A stretch of 20,306 nucleotides of DNA from Alphaproteobacteria bacterium (lineage in GTDB: Bacteria > Pseudomonadota > Alphaproteobacteria > Rhodobacterales > Rhodobacteraceae). The position numbers were made by a program, and so were the translations under genes. The notes under the pieces are model-generated. The model saw only the letters and a list, made by a program, of their open reading frames with translations, was not told the DNA's origin and did not search any database. The DNA lies in contig JAUHZL010000011.1 of the NCBI GenBank assembly GCA_030425945.1, positions 1 to 20,306 on the forward strand. The letters are read 5' to 3'. This document shows positions 13,454-20,212 of the stretch, one piece after another (positions within the stretch are counted from its first letter, which is position 1; the number at the start of each line of letters is the position of its first letter).

Positions 13454-16376
13454 CCTCAATGACGCCCTCCCGTCCATCACAGACGCGCCGCGCTACGATC
13501 TCGACCTGATCGTCGAGCGTCTGCGCGAGACGGCCGCGCACTGGGTGCCCGACCTCTTTCCCCGCGGCCGCCGCGCCGGCGACGAGTGGCGGCTCGCCAA
13601 TATCCGGGGCGACGCGCCCCGCAACACCGGCTCTTGCGTCATCGCGCTGCGCGGCGCGCATGCGGGCGACTGGATCGACTTTGACGGCAACCATGGCGGC
13701 GGGCCGATCAGCGCGATCGAGGAGGCGACCGGGCTCGATGGCCGCGCCCTGATCACGCGCGCGGCCGAGATCGCCGGCGTCACGCCCGGCGCGCCCGAGC
13801 GGCGGGCGCCAGTGACACCGCCGGCCCCGAAGCGCGACGCCACCCTTGAGATCGCGCATATCCTGTCGTCGGCGCAGCCGATCGCGGGCACGCCCGCCGC
13901 GGATTACCTCGCTGGCCGCGGTCTGGATGTCCCCGCCGACGCCGATCTGCTCTTCCACCCCGACCTGGCGCATTACGAGACGAAGGCGGGCTATCCGGCC
14001 CTCGTGGGCCAGGTGCGCGACCGCAACGGCGACGTCATCGGGCTGCATCGGACGTGGCTCGCGGCAGACCCCGACGGCAGCACCCGCAAGGCGCCGCTCG
14101 AGAAGGCGAAGAAGATGCTCGGCCGCGTGGCCGGCGGCGCCGTGCGGCTCGCTCCCATCGGCGACGGCGACAGGCTGGCGCTCTCGGAAGGCATCGAGAC
14201 CGGCCTCGCGGCCATGACTGCCTGTCCCGATCTGCCGGTCTGGGCCACGCTCTCGACCTCCGGCCTCGAACAGGTCGAGCTGCCGCCGGCCGCCACGCGC
14301 ATCGTGATCCTCGCCGACAACGACGCCTCGGGCGCCGGCCTGCGCGCCGCGGATGCCGCCGCGCGTCGGCTGCGCGCGCAGGGGCGCGACGTCGCCATCG
14401 CCGTGCCGCCCGAGGAAGGCCACGACTTCAATGACCTGCTGCTGAGCGACAGCCCCGCGGCCGTGGCGCGGGTGATCGCCGCGGCGGAGTCGGTCGTCGA
14501 GGCCGAGACGGTGATGCAGATCGGGCAGCACCGCCCGCTCAACTATCAGGGCTCGGGCGAGACGGTCCCGACGCTGCGCGCAGACGAGGGCGATCTGGCG
14601 CGCGCGAACGAGCAGGTCTGGAGCCTGCTCATGGCCTCGAACCGCTGCCCCTGGCTTTTTCGCCTGGCAGGCCAGCCCACATGGGTCGTGCCAGACGACG
14701 AGGGCCGGCCCGTCGCCACCGCGCTCAACGAGGAGAAGCTCCGCCACATGCTGGCGCGGCTCGCCCGCTGGGTGCGCGTCAACGCCAAGGGCGAGCCCAT
14801 CCCCGCGCCGCCGCCCTTGCCCGTGGTCAAGTCGGTCCTCGCCACGCCCGATCCCGCGCTGCCCGTGCTGACCGGCATCGTGAACACGCCGGTCTTCGGC
14901 CGGAACGGTACGCTGCTCACCACGCCCGGCTACCATCCCGACGCGCGGCTCCTCTACGTCCCGGCGCCGGGCTTCGCCGTTCCGGACATTCCCGCCAAAC
15001 CCACAACGGCCGAGATCGCGGCGGCGCGCACGATGATCTGCGACGACCTGCTCGGGGACTTCCCCTTCACCGGCGACGCCGAGCGCTCCCATGTCGTGGC
15101 GCTCCTCCTGCTCGGCTTCCTGCGCGGCATGATAGACGGACCGACGCCGCTGCACCTGATCGAGAAGCCTGCGCCCGGAACCGGCGCGACGCTGATGGTC
15201 GACGCGATCACGGGCATCCTGACCGGCGCGGGCGCCAGCGTCATGACCGAGGGGCGCGACGACGAGGAATGGCGCAAGCGCGTGACCGCGAAGCTCCGCC
15301 AGATCCCTTCCATCGTGCTGATCGACAACCTGCGCGCCACGCTCGACAGCTCGGCCCTCGCCGCCGCGCTCACCGCGCCCTTCTGGGAGGACCGCATCCT
15401 CGGCCATTCGGAGATGGCGCGGCTGCCGATCCGCTGCCTCTGGATCGCCACCGGCAACAACCCGGAGTTCTCGAACGAGTTGGCCCGGCGGCTGGTGCGC
15501 ATCCGGCTCGATCCGCATACCGACCGCCCCTGGCAGCGCTCCGACTTCCGCCACCCCGACCTGATGAGCTGGGTGCGCGCCAACCGGGCGCGGCTGGTCG
15601 CGGCTTGCCTGACGCTCTGCCAGGCGTGGATCACCGCCGGCCGGCCGCGCGGCGGGCGCAGCATCGGCTCCTTCGAGAACTGGGCGCATGTGCTCGGCGG
15701 CGTGCTCGAGGTGGCGGGCATCCCCGGCTTCCTCGGCAATCTCGAGGAGATGATGGAGTCCTCCGACAGCGAGGGCGCCGCCTGGAACGCCTTCATCGGC
15801 GCCTGGTGGGACAGGTTCGGCACCGCCGAGGTCACCGCCGCCGAGGTCTACGACATCGCGCTTTTCTGCGATCCGCCGCCGCCGATGAGCGGCGCCAACG
15901 AGCAGGCCCGCAAGACCAGCTTCGGGATGTCGATCGGGCGCATGCGGGACCGGGTGTTCCGGCTCGGCGATCTCCGCGTCCGGCTCGTGAAGGCCGGCAC
16001 GTACCGACGCGCCACGAAGTGGCAGCTGAAGGTGACCGAGGAGGAAAAGGCGTCGGGAGCGGCCCGCCGCAGCGCCGATCCGTGTGAGCCTCGGGCCGGT
16101 GGTGTGAACCTCGAAAGCGAAGGCTCACACGCGCAAGTCCCTGATGCCAAACCGAAATGTGAACCTTGTGAGCCTTGTGAACCTTTTTCCACCCTTACGC
16201 GTGCGTGCGCGCGCGTGCGCACGAAAGGAGATGCCGGAAAAGGTTCACAACCCTCACAAGGCTCACAAAGCGACGTCGTTTCAACGGGTTGCGGGTGTGA
16301 GCCTCCGTGTGAGCCTCGCGCGACAGGCTCACAGGCCTCACCGCGCCCGGATTGGCTGCGGGAGCTCGACCCATGA
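13446..16376 (+). CDS. Toprim DNA primase fused to an AAA+-like domain, with a repeat-bearing tail
   Basis: This 976-aa protein has an N-terminal primase part with Toprim motifs SEGIETGLAA (247-256, catalytic Glu248) and ILADNDASGAG (288-298, Asp291 and Asp293), then GHDFNDLL (325-332). The second half is AAA+-like: Walker-A-like PAPGTGAT (575-582) with Ala where Lys is expected, Walker B IVLIDN (623-628), a sensor-like IATGNN (667-672) and ELARRLVRIRLD (679-690). A tail from ~870 is rich in CEP and GSQ repeats because it encodes the TGTGARCCT array. It is the likely initiator primase of the element. The start is TTG 13446, overlapping the helicase gene by 8 bp; no nearby ATG exists in frame. 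Confidence 0.85.
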   Translation: MLDLNDALPSITDAPRYDLDLIVERLRETAAHWVPDLFPRGRRAGDEWRLANIRGDAPRNTGSCVIALRGAHAGDWIDFDGNHGGGPISAIEEATGLDGRALITRAAEIAGVTPGAPERRAPVTPPAPKRDATLEIAHILSSAQPIAGTPAADYLAGRGLDVPADADLLFHPDLAHYETKAGYPALVGQVRDRNGDVIGLHRTWLAADPDGSTRKAPLEKAKKMLGRVAGGAVRLAPIGDGDRLALSEGIETGLAAMTACPDLPVWATLSTSGLEQVELPPAATRIVILADNDASGAGLRAADAAARRLRAQGRDVAIAVPPEEGHDFNDLLLSDSPAAVARVIAAAESVVEAETVMQIGQHRPLNYQGSGETVPTLRADEGDLARANEQVWSLLMASNRCPWLFRLAGQPTWVVPDDEGRPVATALNEEKLRHMLARLARWVRVNAKGEPIPAPPPLPVVKSVLATPDPALPVLTGIVNTPVFGRNGTLLTTPGYHPDARLLYVPAPGFAVPDIPAKPTTAEIAAARTMICDDLLGDFPFTGDAERSHVVALLLLGFLRGMIDGPTPLHLIEKPAPGTGATLMVDAITGILTGAGASVMTEGRDDEEWRKRVTAKLRQIPSIVLIDNLRATLDSSALAAALTAPFWEDRILGHSEMARLPIRCLWIATGNNPEFSNELARRLVRIRLDPHTDRPWQRSDFRHPDLMSWVRANRARLVAACLTLCQAWITAGRPRGGRSIGSFENWAHVLGGVLEVAGIPGFLGNLEEMMESSDSEGAAWNAFIGAWWDRFGTAEVTAAEVYDIALFCDPPPPMSGANEQARKTSFGMSIGRMRDRVFRLGDLRVRLVKAGTYRRATKWQLKVTEEEKASGAARRSADPCEPRAGGVNLESEGSHAQVPDAKPKCEPCEPCEPFSTLTRACARVRTKGDAGKGSQPSQGSQSDVVSTGCGCEPPCEPRATGSQASPRPDWLRELDP
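16083..16333. repeat. Iteron-like array of TGTGARCCT, candidate replication origin
   Basis: There are eleven exact copies of the 9-mer TGTGARCCT. Seven are on the plus strand, starting at 16083, 16103, 16158, 16167, 16176, 16296 and 16308. Four are on the minus strand, at 16121-16129, 16241-16249, 16259-16267 and 16325-16333. Copies at 16158-16184 form a head-to-tail triplet; 16241-16267 is a matching reverse triplet whose middle unit (16250-16258) is degenerate. Together the triplets form a near-perfect inverted repeat flanking CCTTTTTCC and a 27-bp alternating purine-pyrimidine tract. The array lies in the last ~100 codons of the primase gene. The arrangement resembles iteron-type origins bound by initiator proteins; origin function is inferred. 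Confidence 0.75.
16197..16223. repeat. Alternating purine-pyrimidine (Z-DNA-prone) tract
   Basis: All 27 bases from 16197 to 16223 alternate purine and pyrimidine, mostly CG and TG steps. Such tracts readily adopt Z-DNA under negative supercoiling. It sits between the two opposed repeat triplets of the iteron-like array and encodes a Thr/Arg/Ala-type peptide in the primase tail. Confidence 0.6.
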
Positions 16377-16432
16377 GCCCCGCGCGCCGCCCCCATCCCT
16401 CCATCGAGCAGCAGACAGGAAAGGAGCCCCCG

Positions 16433-16951
16433 ATGGCCCATGCATCTCTCACCCCGTCGCCCGCGATCGCGCCTTTGGGCGGCACGCCGGTCCTTCTCGC
16501 CCTCGACCTCGGGACGACCACCGGCTGGGCGCTCCGCGCCGCGGACGAGCTGATTACCAGTGGCACGGTCTCGTTCCGGCCGAGCCGCTACGACGGCGGC
16601 GGCATGCGCTATGTCCGCTTCCACGCCTGGCTGGAGCGGCTGGCTGCGGATGCCGGGCCCATCGGCGCGATCCACTTCGAGGAGGTGCGCCGGCATGTCG
16701 GAACGGACGCGGCCCATGTCTTCGGCGGCCTGCTCGCGACCCTGACCGCATGGGCCGAGATGGCCGGCGTGCCCTATCAGGGCGTCCCGGTGGGCACGAT
16801 CAAGCGCCACGCAACCGGCAAGGGGAACGCGCCGAAGGAGGCGATGATCGCGGCGGCCCGCGCCCGGGGCTTCAGCCCCGCGGATGACAACGAGGCTGAC
16901 GCCATCGCCATACTGTTCTGGGCCATCGAGACGGCAGGAGGCGTGGCATGA
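16433..16951 (+). CDS. RuvC-like Holliday junction resolvase (RNase H fold)
   Basis: The 172-aa product shows the RuvC superfamily layout: first strand ALDLGTTTGWAL with Asp25, second acidic site HFEEV (Glu83/84), and a C-terminal DDNEADAIAI (Asp151, Asp152, Asp156) that supplies the last metal ligands. The KRHATGKGNAPKEAM segment (125-138) is the usual conserved helix. These enzymes cut four-way DNA junctions symmetrically, using two metal ions. ATG 16433 is preferred because AGGAG (16422-16426) lies 6 nt upstream; ATG 16373, overlapping the primase stop, would add a low-complexity N-terminal piece. Its TGA overlaps the next ATG. Function in the module: resolving branched replication or recombination intermediates. 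Confidence 0.85.
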   Translation: MAHASLTPSPAIAPLGGTPVLLALDLGTTTGWALRAADELITSGTVSFRPSRYDGGGMRYVRFHAWLERLAADAGPIGAIHFEEVRRHVGTDAAHVFGGLLATLTAWAEMAGVPYQGVPVGTIKRHATGKGNAPKEAMIAAARARGFSPADDNEADAIAILFWAIETAGGVA

Positions 16952-17157
16952 GCAGGATGCGCTACACGCCCAAGGGCTACGGCGGCCGCCGCCGAGATCC
17001 CGAGCAGGTCAAGCGCGAGGGCTGGCACGAACAGCGGATGCTCGCGGTCTCGCTTGACGACCAGCGCCTCACCTGGCCGGAGCGGGAGTTGATCCGTCAA
17101 CTCGGCGATAAGCTCTACGGCAAGCCGCCCGCGGTCCGGGAGGTGCGCCATGACTGA
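16948..17157 (+). CDS. Small basic unknown protein (69 aa)
   Basis: The start ATG overlaps the resolvase stop and is preceded by GGAGG. The product is short and basic, with an Arg/Lys-rich first third (MSRMRYTPKGYGGRRRDPEQ) and a helical second half (LTWPERELIRQLGDKLYG). No motif is recognised, but a nucleic-acid-binding role is compatible with its charge. Its last codons overlap the ATG at 17150 of the DUF6362 reading frame, whose fourth codon is a stop. Confidence 0.6.
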   Translation: MSRMRYTPKGYGGRRRDPEQVKREGWHEQRMLAVSLDDQRLTWPERELIRQLGDKLYGKPPAVREVRHD

Positions 17158-17173
17158 ATGAACCACCGCGCAG

Positions 17174-17587
17174 GTGCAGGACCGCCTAGAACTCGCCGCC
17201 GACGTCTTCGCGCAGATGCCCGCCGTGAAGCCGCAGGGCTACTTCAATGCATGGCCCGAGTACTTCCACAGCTTCGCCGATCAGGTCGGCCAGGAGCCGC
17301 AGATGCGCCGCCCCCGGCCAAGCCCGCGCCAGATCACGGAGGCCGAGGAGGCAATGCTCTGGCTGCGCTGGCTCGAGAAGGACGATGCTCGCCTCCTCTG
17401 GCTGCGCGCCAACCGCACGCCGTGGAAGCCCATCTGCTGGGAGCTGGGCATCAGCCGGGCAACGGCGAACCGGCGTTGGCAGTACGGCATCGCGATCATC
17501 GTGTGGCGGCTCAACGGTCGCACCCCATCGCAAAAGCGATCGATCAGCTCTGTGGTGGCTGCGGCCAGAGGACACACAGCATCTTGA
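17174..17587 (+). CDS. DUF6362-like protein with a nonsense codon near the N-terminus
   Basis: The protein has the pattern I associate with DUF6362: FNAWPEYFHSFADQVGQEPQ, then SPRQITEAEEAMLWLRWLE and a helix-turn-helix-like RTPWKPICWELGISRATANR followed by RWQYGIAIIVWRLNGR. The normal start is probably ATG 17150 (overlapping the 69-aa gene), since the same frame reads Met-Thr-Glu-stop-Thr-Thr-Ala-Gln. Family members usually have Trp at the fourth position, so TGG has become TGA at 17159-17161. The frame can resume from GTG 17174, given here as start, but no clear ribosome binding site precedes it. HTH content suggests DNA binding. Confidence is moderate because start and family name rest on recall. 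Confidence 0.7.
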   Translation: MQDRLELAADVFAQMPAVKPQGYFNAWPEYFHSFADQVGQEPQMRRPRPSPRQITEAEEAMLWLRWLEKDDARLLWLRANRTPWKPICWELGISRATANRRWQYGIAIIVWRLNGRTPSQKRSISSVVAAARGHTAS

Positions 17588-17603
17588 GCGCGACGGTGCA
17601 TCT

Positions 17604-17611
17604 CTATATCC
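17604..17611 (+). promoter_or_regulatory. Possible -10 element just upstream of darT
   Basis: CTATATCC lies 11-18 bp before the darT ATG (17622), in a short AT-richer stretch where composition changes. TTGAGC at 17584-17589 could be a -35 with a short 15-bp spacing. If used, the transcript would begin at or within a few bases of the start codon, and no Shine-Dalgarno sequence is visible. Weak evidence. Confidence 0.25.
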
Positions 17612-17621
17612 ATGTGACATC

Positions 17622-18263
17622 ATGGTCTTGAAGCTGGATGCCGACAAAGCGCTCATATTCCGCATCACGCACATATCCAATGTGCCGTGGATACTTGCTA
17701 ATGGCCTGCATTGTCGTTCGTCGGGAGTTGTCGATCCGGATTTCACGAGGATCGGTAACGCCAGCTTAATCGATAAGCGCGAGCATTTCCCTGTGCCCAT
17801 CGATCCAAATGGTGCGCTGTCGGATTATGTGCCGTTTTACTTCACGCCCAAGTCCATCATGCTGTTCAACATCGTGACTGGATATCAAGACACGCCGATG
17901 GTGCCGCGGTCCGAGATTGTGACGATCATCGCCCGGCTTCGCCGCGTGCGAGAGGCAGGCATCGATGCCATCTTCACTGATCAACATGCGGTCTCCAAAA
18001 CGGCCAGGTACTTCAGTGACTTGGATGACCTTGCCAACATCGATTGGACCATATTGCGCAACTGCGACTTCAGGCGAGACCCTGATGACCCAGGGAAGAC
18101 CCTACGCTACCATGCCGAGGCTCTGGTCCATGAATCCTTGCCCTGCGAACAGATAGCTGGCATAAGTTGCCGTAGCGAGAACGAAAAAAGAACACTTGAG
18201 CGCTTCGGGAGGGAGGCCGGCATGGAGATCAAGATCGTCGTCCGTCCAGATTGGTTCTTCTGA
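17622..18263 (+). CDS. darT: DarT-family DNA ADP-ribosyltransferase toxin (DUF4433)
   Basis: The 213-aa product matches DarT in length and layout: FRITHISNVPWILANGLHCR (13-32) for NAD binding, the DYVPFYFTPKSIMLFN block (68-83), and YHAEALVHESLP (163-174), where Glu166 aligns with the catalytic Glu of DarT. An Arg (Arg53) in the KREHFPVPI segment sits where the family has its essential NAD-contacting arginine. DarT transfers ADP-ribose from NAD+ onto thymidine in ssDNA, blocking replication, and acts in anti-phage defence. The antitoxin gene follows after a single base. All key residues appear present. A longer frame upstream overlaps DUF6362 and is not credible. GC content is lower than in the module before it, indicating recent acquisition. 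Confidence 0.9.
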   Translation: MVLKLDADKALIFRITHISNVPWILANGLHCRSSGVVDPDFTRIGNASLIDKREHFPVPIDPNGALSDYVPFYFTPKSIMLFNIVTGYQDTPMVPRSEIVTIIARLRRVREAGIDAIFTDQHAVSKTARYFSDLDDLANIDWTILRNCDFRRDPDDPGKTLRYHAEALVHESLPCEQIAGISCRSENEKRTLERFGREAGMEIKIVVRPDWFF

Positions 18264-18264
18264 G

Positions 18265-19344
18265 ATGGTTACGCTGACGAAAGGCAATCTTCTTGAGGCT
18301 GATGTTGAAGCTGTTGTGAATACAGTCAACACGGTTGGCATCATGGGCAAGGGTATTGCCCTAATGTTCAAGGAGAAGTTCCCGGAGAACTTCCGGGCCT
18401 ACGCGCGTGCCTGCGAGGCAAACGAGGTCCGTGTAGGTAAGATGTTCGTCACCGAGAACCACGAGCTCTTTGGTCCTCGTTGGATAATCAACTTTCCCAC
18501 GAAGACGCATTGGAGGGTCAAGACGAAGATTGAATGGGTCGAAGATGGGCTGCGGGACCTTGTCCGCGTGATCCACGAAAAGAATATCCGCTCAATCGCT
18601 ATTCCTCCTCTCGGATGTGGAAACGGCGGATTGGATTGGAGCGAAGTCCGTCCACTTATCGTAGCGGCCTTAGAGAATATTGATGGGCTCGAGGCAATTG
18701 TTTTCGAGCCGACGGCGAAGTACCAGAACGTCGCGAAACGCTCGGGGGTCGAGAAGCTCACCCCAGCGAGGGCGCTGGTGGCTGAAATGGTAAGACGTTA
18801 CGGTCTGCTTGGCATCGAGTGCTCAATCTTGGAAGTTCAAAAGCTGGCTTGGTTTATCGAGCGTGGCGTCAAGCGGCTGCAGGTCGAAGACCCACTGAGG
18901 TTCGAGTTCCAAGCAGATAAGTATGGACCATATTCGCACAACCTCACCAAGCTACTTGATAGTCTGGATGGGAGCTATCTTCGTTGCGACAAGCGATTGC
19001 CGGACGCTGGCCCTTACGATCTGATCTGGTTCAACAAAGCCAAACATGACCGCGTTCAGGCGTTCCTGAACTCAGGGGAGGGCAAGAAGTATGCCGGAGT
19101 ACTGGAATGGGCTTCCTCTGCGATTGATGGTTTTGAGTCGCCGCTCGGAATGGAGCTCTTGGCGACGGTAGACTGGATGATGCAGAATGATGGAATTGAG
19201 CCCACGGTCGATGGTGTGATTGAAGGTCTCAAGAGATGGGCGGGCGGTAAAGAGGCCGGGCGGCGCAAGCTTGAACTCTTCGACAGTCGCCTGGTGTCGA
19301 TTGCGTTGGCACAACTCAAATCATCTAACGAATTGCCAGCATAG
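18265..19344 (+). CDS. darG: DarG antitoxin, macrodomain ADP-ribosylglycohydrolase
   Basis: This 359-aa protein has an N-terminal macrodomain (1-~155): VVNTVNTVGIMGKGIALMFK (17-36) for ADP-ribose binding, INFPTKTHWR (75-84) with Lys80 at the position of the catalytic lysine reported for DarG, and IPPLGCGNGGLDW (113-125). It removes the ADP-ribose that DarT adds to thymidine. The C-terminal half (~165-359; ILEVQKLAWFIERG and FQADKYGPYSHNL) corresponds to the second DarG domain, which can neutralise DarT by direct binding; it resembles SocA/Panacea-type domains, with low certainty. The ATG follows the darT stop by one base without a clear ribosome binding site, so coupling is likely. Toxin-first order is usual for this pair. 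Confidence 0.92.
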   Translation: MVTLTKGNLLEADVEAVVNTVNTVGIMGKGIALMFKEKFPENFRAYARACEANEVRVGKMFVTENHELFGPRWIINFPTKTHWRVKTKIEWVEDGLRDLVRVIHEKNIRSIAIPPLGCGNGGLDWSEVRPLIVAALENIDGLEAIVFEPTAKYQNVAKRSGVEKLTPARALVAEMVRRYGLLGIECSILEVQKLAWFIERGVKRLQVEDPLRFEFQADKYGPYSHNLTKLLDSLDGSYLRCDKRLPDAGPYDLIWFNKAKHDRVQAFLNSGEGKKYAGVLEWASSAIDGFESPLGMELLATVDWMMQNDGIEPTVDGVIEGLKRWAGGKEAGRRKLELFDSRLVSIALAQLKSSNELPA

Positions 19345-19810
19345 CAGAAAGCGCATGTTCGTCGGCGAAGGCATGTCAAGTACTCGCGACTTGTGAGACA
19401 ATTTCATGCGAGACACCGCAAGTCGAGACAGATCGTCTTTCAGGCGCTATCCATAAGGATATACTCGGGGTTGTGCGCTCGGGCGAACTGACGCTTATCT
19501 CGAGGTGGCCACCGGGGCTGGCTTCCGGGGTCCAGTCGGGGTCCATACCGCCAACCCATTGAATTCAATGGTTCCTTCCTGGCGACTATGTATGCTGGCG
19601 GGCGTGGCTCGGCATTTCGCCAGCGACAGGGCCGGATTTTTGGGAAGCCACCCGGAAGCCGGAGCCACCTGCCTCCCGCGCAAACCCGAATGAACGCTGG
19701 CCTTCGGACCGGATGCCCCGGACGCCGCTGGACCCCGCCTGGAGTCCGGCGAGGCATCCGGAGTCCGGACTCCGGCCGGCATCCACCTCATCGACGGAAA
19801 CCACACGCCC
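19345..19810. other. Non-coding region between darG and the ParB-like gene, with short repeats and palindromes
   Basis: I see no credible gene here; the open frames are short and of unlikely composition. Three GAGACA copies lie at 19395, 19410 and 19425, exactly 15 bp apart. GGGGTCCA occurs twice (19527-19534, 19538-19545), 11 bp apart. CCATTGAATTCAATGG (19556-19571) and CCGGAGTCCGGACTCCGG (19758-19775) are perfect palindromes, the second 35 bp before the ParB-like start. CCCATTGAAT also matches part of the IS5-type end at the left border of the window. The phased GAGACA repeats resemble the multiple terminal repeats of IS21-type elements, so a decayed IS is possible. No promoter or terminator is clear. 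Confidence 0.5.
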
Positions 19811-20212
19811 ATGACGTTGAGCTTCGCCCCCGAGCGGATCGAGACTTGGCCGCTGGCCAAGCTCCAGCCCTACGCGAAGAACGCGAAGGTGCATGGCGCC
19901 GACCAGGTCGCGAAGATCGCCGCCAGCATGGCTGAGTTCGGCTGGACCGTGCCGTGCCTCGTCGGCGAGGACGGCGAACTGATCGCGGGCCATGGCCGCG
20001 TGCTGGCCGCGACGCAGCTCGGGCTGACCGAAGCGCCAGTGATCGTGCTGGGCCACCTGACCGAGGCGCAGCGGCGGGCGTACCGGATCGCGGACAACAA
20101 GCTGACCGAACTCGGCACATGGGACGAGGCGCTGCTCTCGGCGGAACTGAACGACCTGCTGGCCGAAGACTTCGACCTGTTGACCTGCCCCCCGGTCGTC
20201 CCTCGTTCATAA
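19811..20212 (+). CDS. ParB-domain protein (probable ParB/DNA-methyltransferase N-terminus), cut by an IS
   Basis: The reading frame encodes a ParB/Sulfiredoxin-fold domain: LQPYAKNAKVHGADQVAKIA followed by ASMAEFGWTVPCLVGEDG, ELIAGHGRVLAATQLG with the GHGR box, and LTEAQRRAYRIADNKLTELG. In related phages this domain usually begins a longer protein whose second half is a DNA methyltransferase or binds the terminase region. Here the match ends at AEDFDL (residue ~122). The last residues (TCPPVVPRS) and the stop come from the inserted element beginning about 20181, so the product is truncated. The start ATG has only a weak Shine-Dalgarno (GGAAA). Confidence 0.8.
   Translation: MTLSFAPERIETWPLAKLQPYAKNAKVHGADQVAKIAASMAEFGWTVPCLVGEDGELIAGHGRVLAATQLGLTEAPVIVLGHLTEAQRRAYRIADNKLTELGTWDEALLSAELNDLLAEDFDLLTCPPVVPRS

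Noticed and set aside
13416..15689. Very long open frame on the minus strand opposite the primase gene
   Set aside because: It is a composition shadow in high-GC DNA: no recognisable domain, biased Arg/Gly/Ala content, and the plus-strand frame carries clear Toprim motifs.
16083..16333. CRISPR array as an explanation for the repeats
   Set aside because: Units are 9 bp, present in both orientations and partly head-to-tail without spacers of regular length; no cas1/cas2 is nearby. The Cas4-like gene belongs to the replication module.
16144..16887. Alternative plus-strand frame across the primase end and resolvase
   Set aside because: It overlaps two well-supported genes in other frames and has no motif.
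17527..17540. ATCGC-AAAA-GCGAT hairpin near the end of the DUF6362 gene
   Set aside because: Five-bp stem inside coding sequence with no T tract; too weak to call.
19387..19425. CGACTTG/CAAGTCG pairing after darG as a terminator
   Set aside because: Only 7 bp with a 25-nt loop and no T run; not convincing as a terminator.
19440..19860. Short minus- and plus-strand open frames in the intergenic region before the ParB-like gene
   Set aside because: They are Pro/Arg/Gly-rich, overlap palindromes and show no family resemblance, so I treat them as non-coding.
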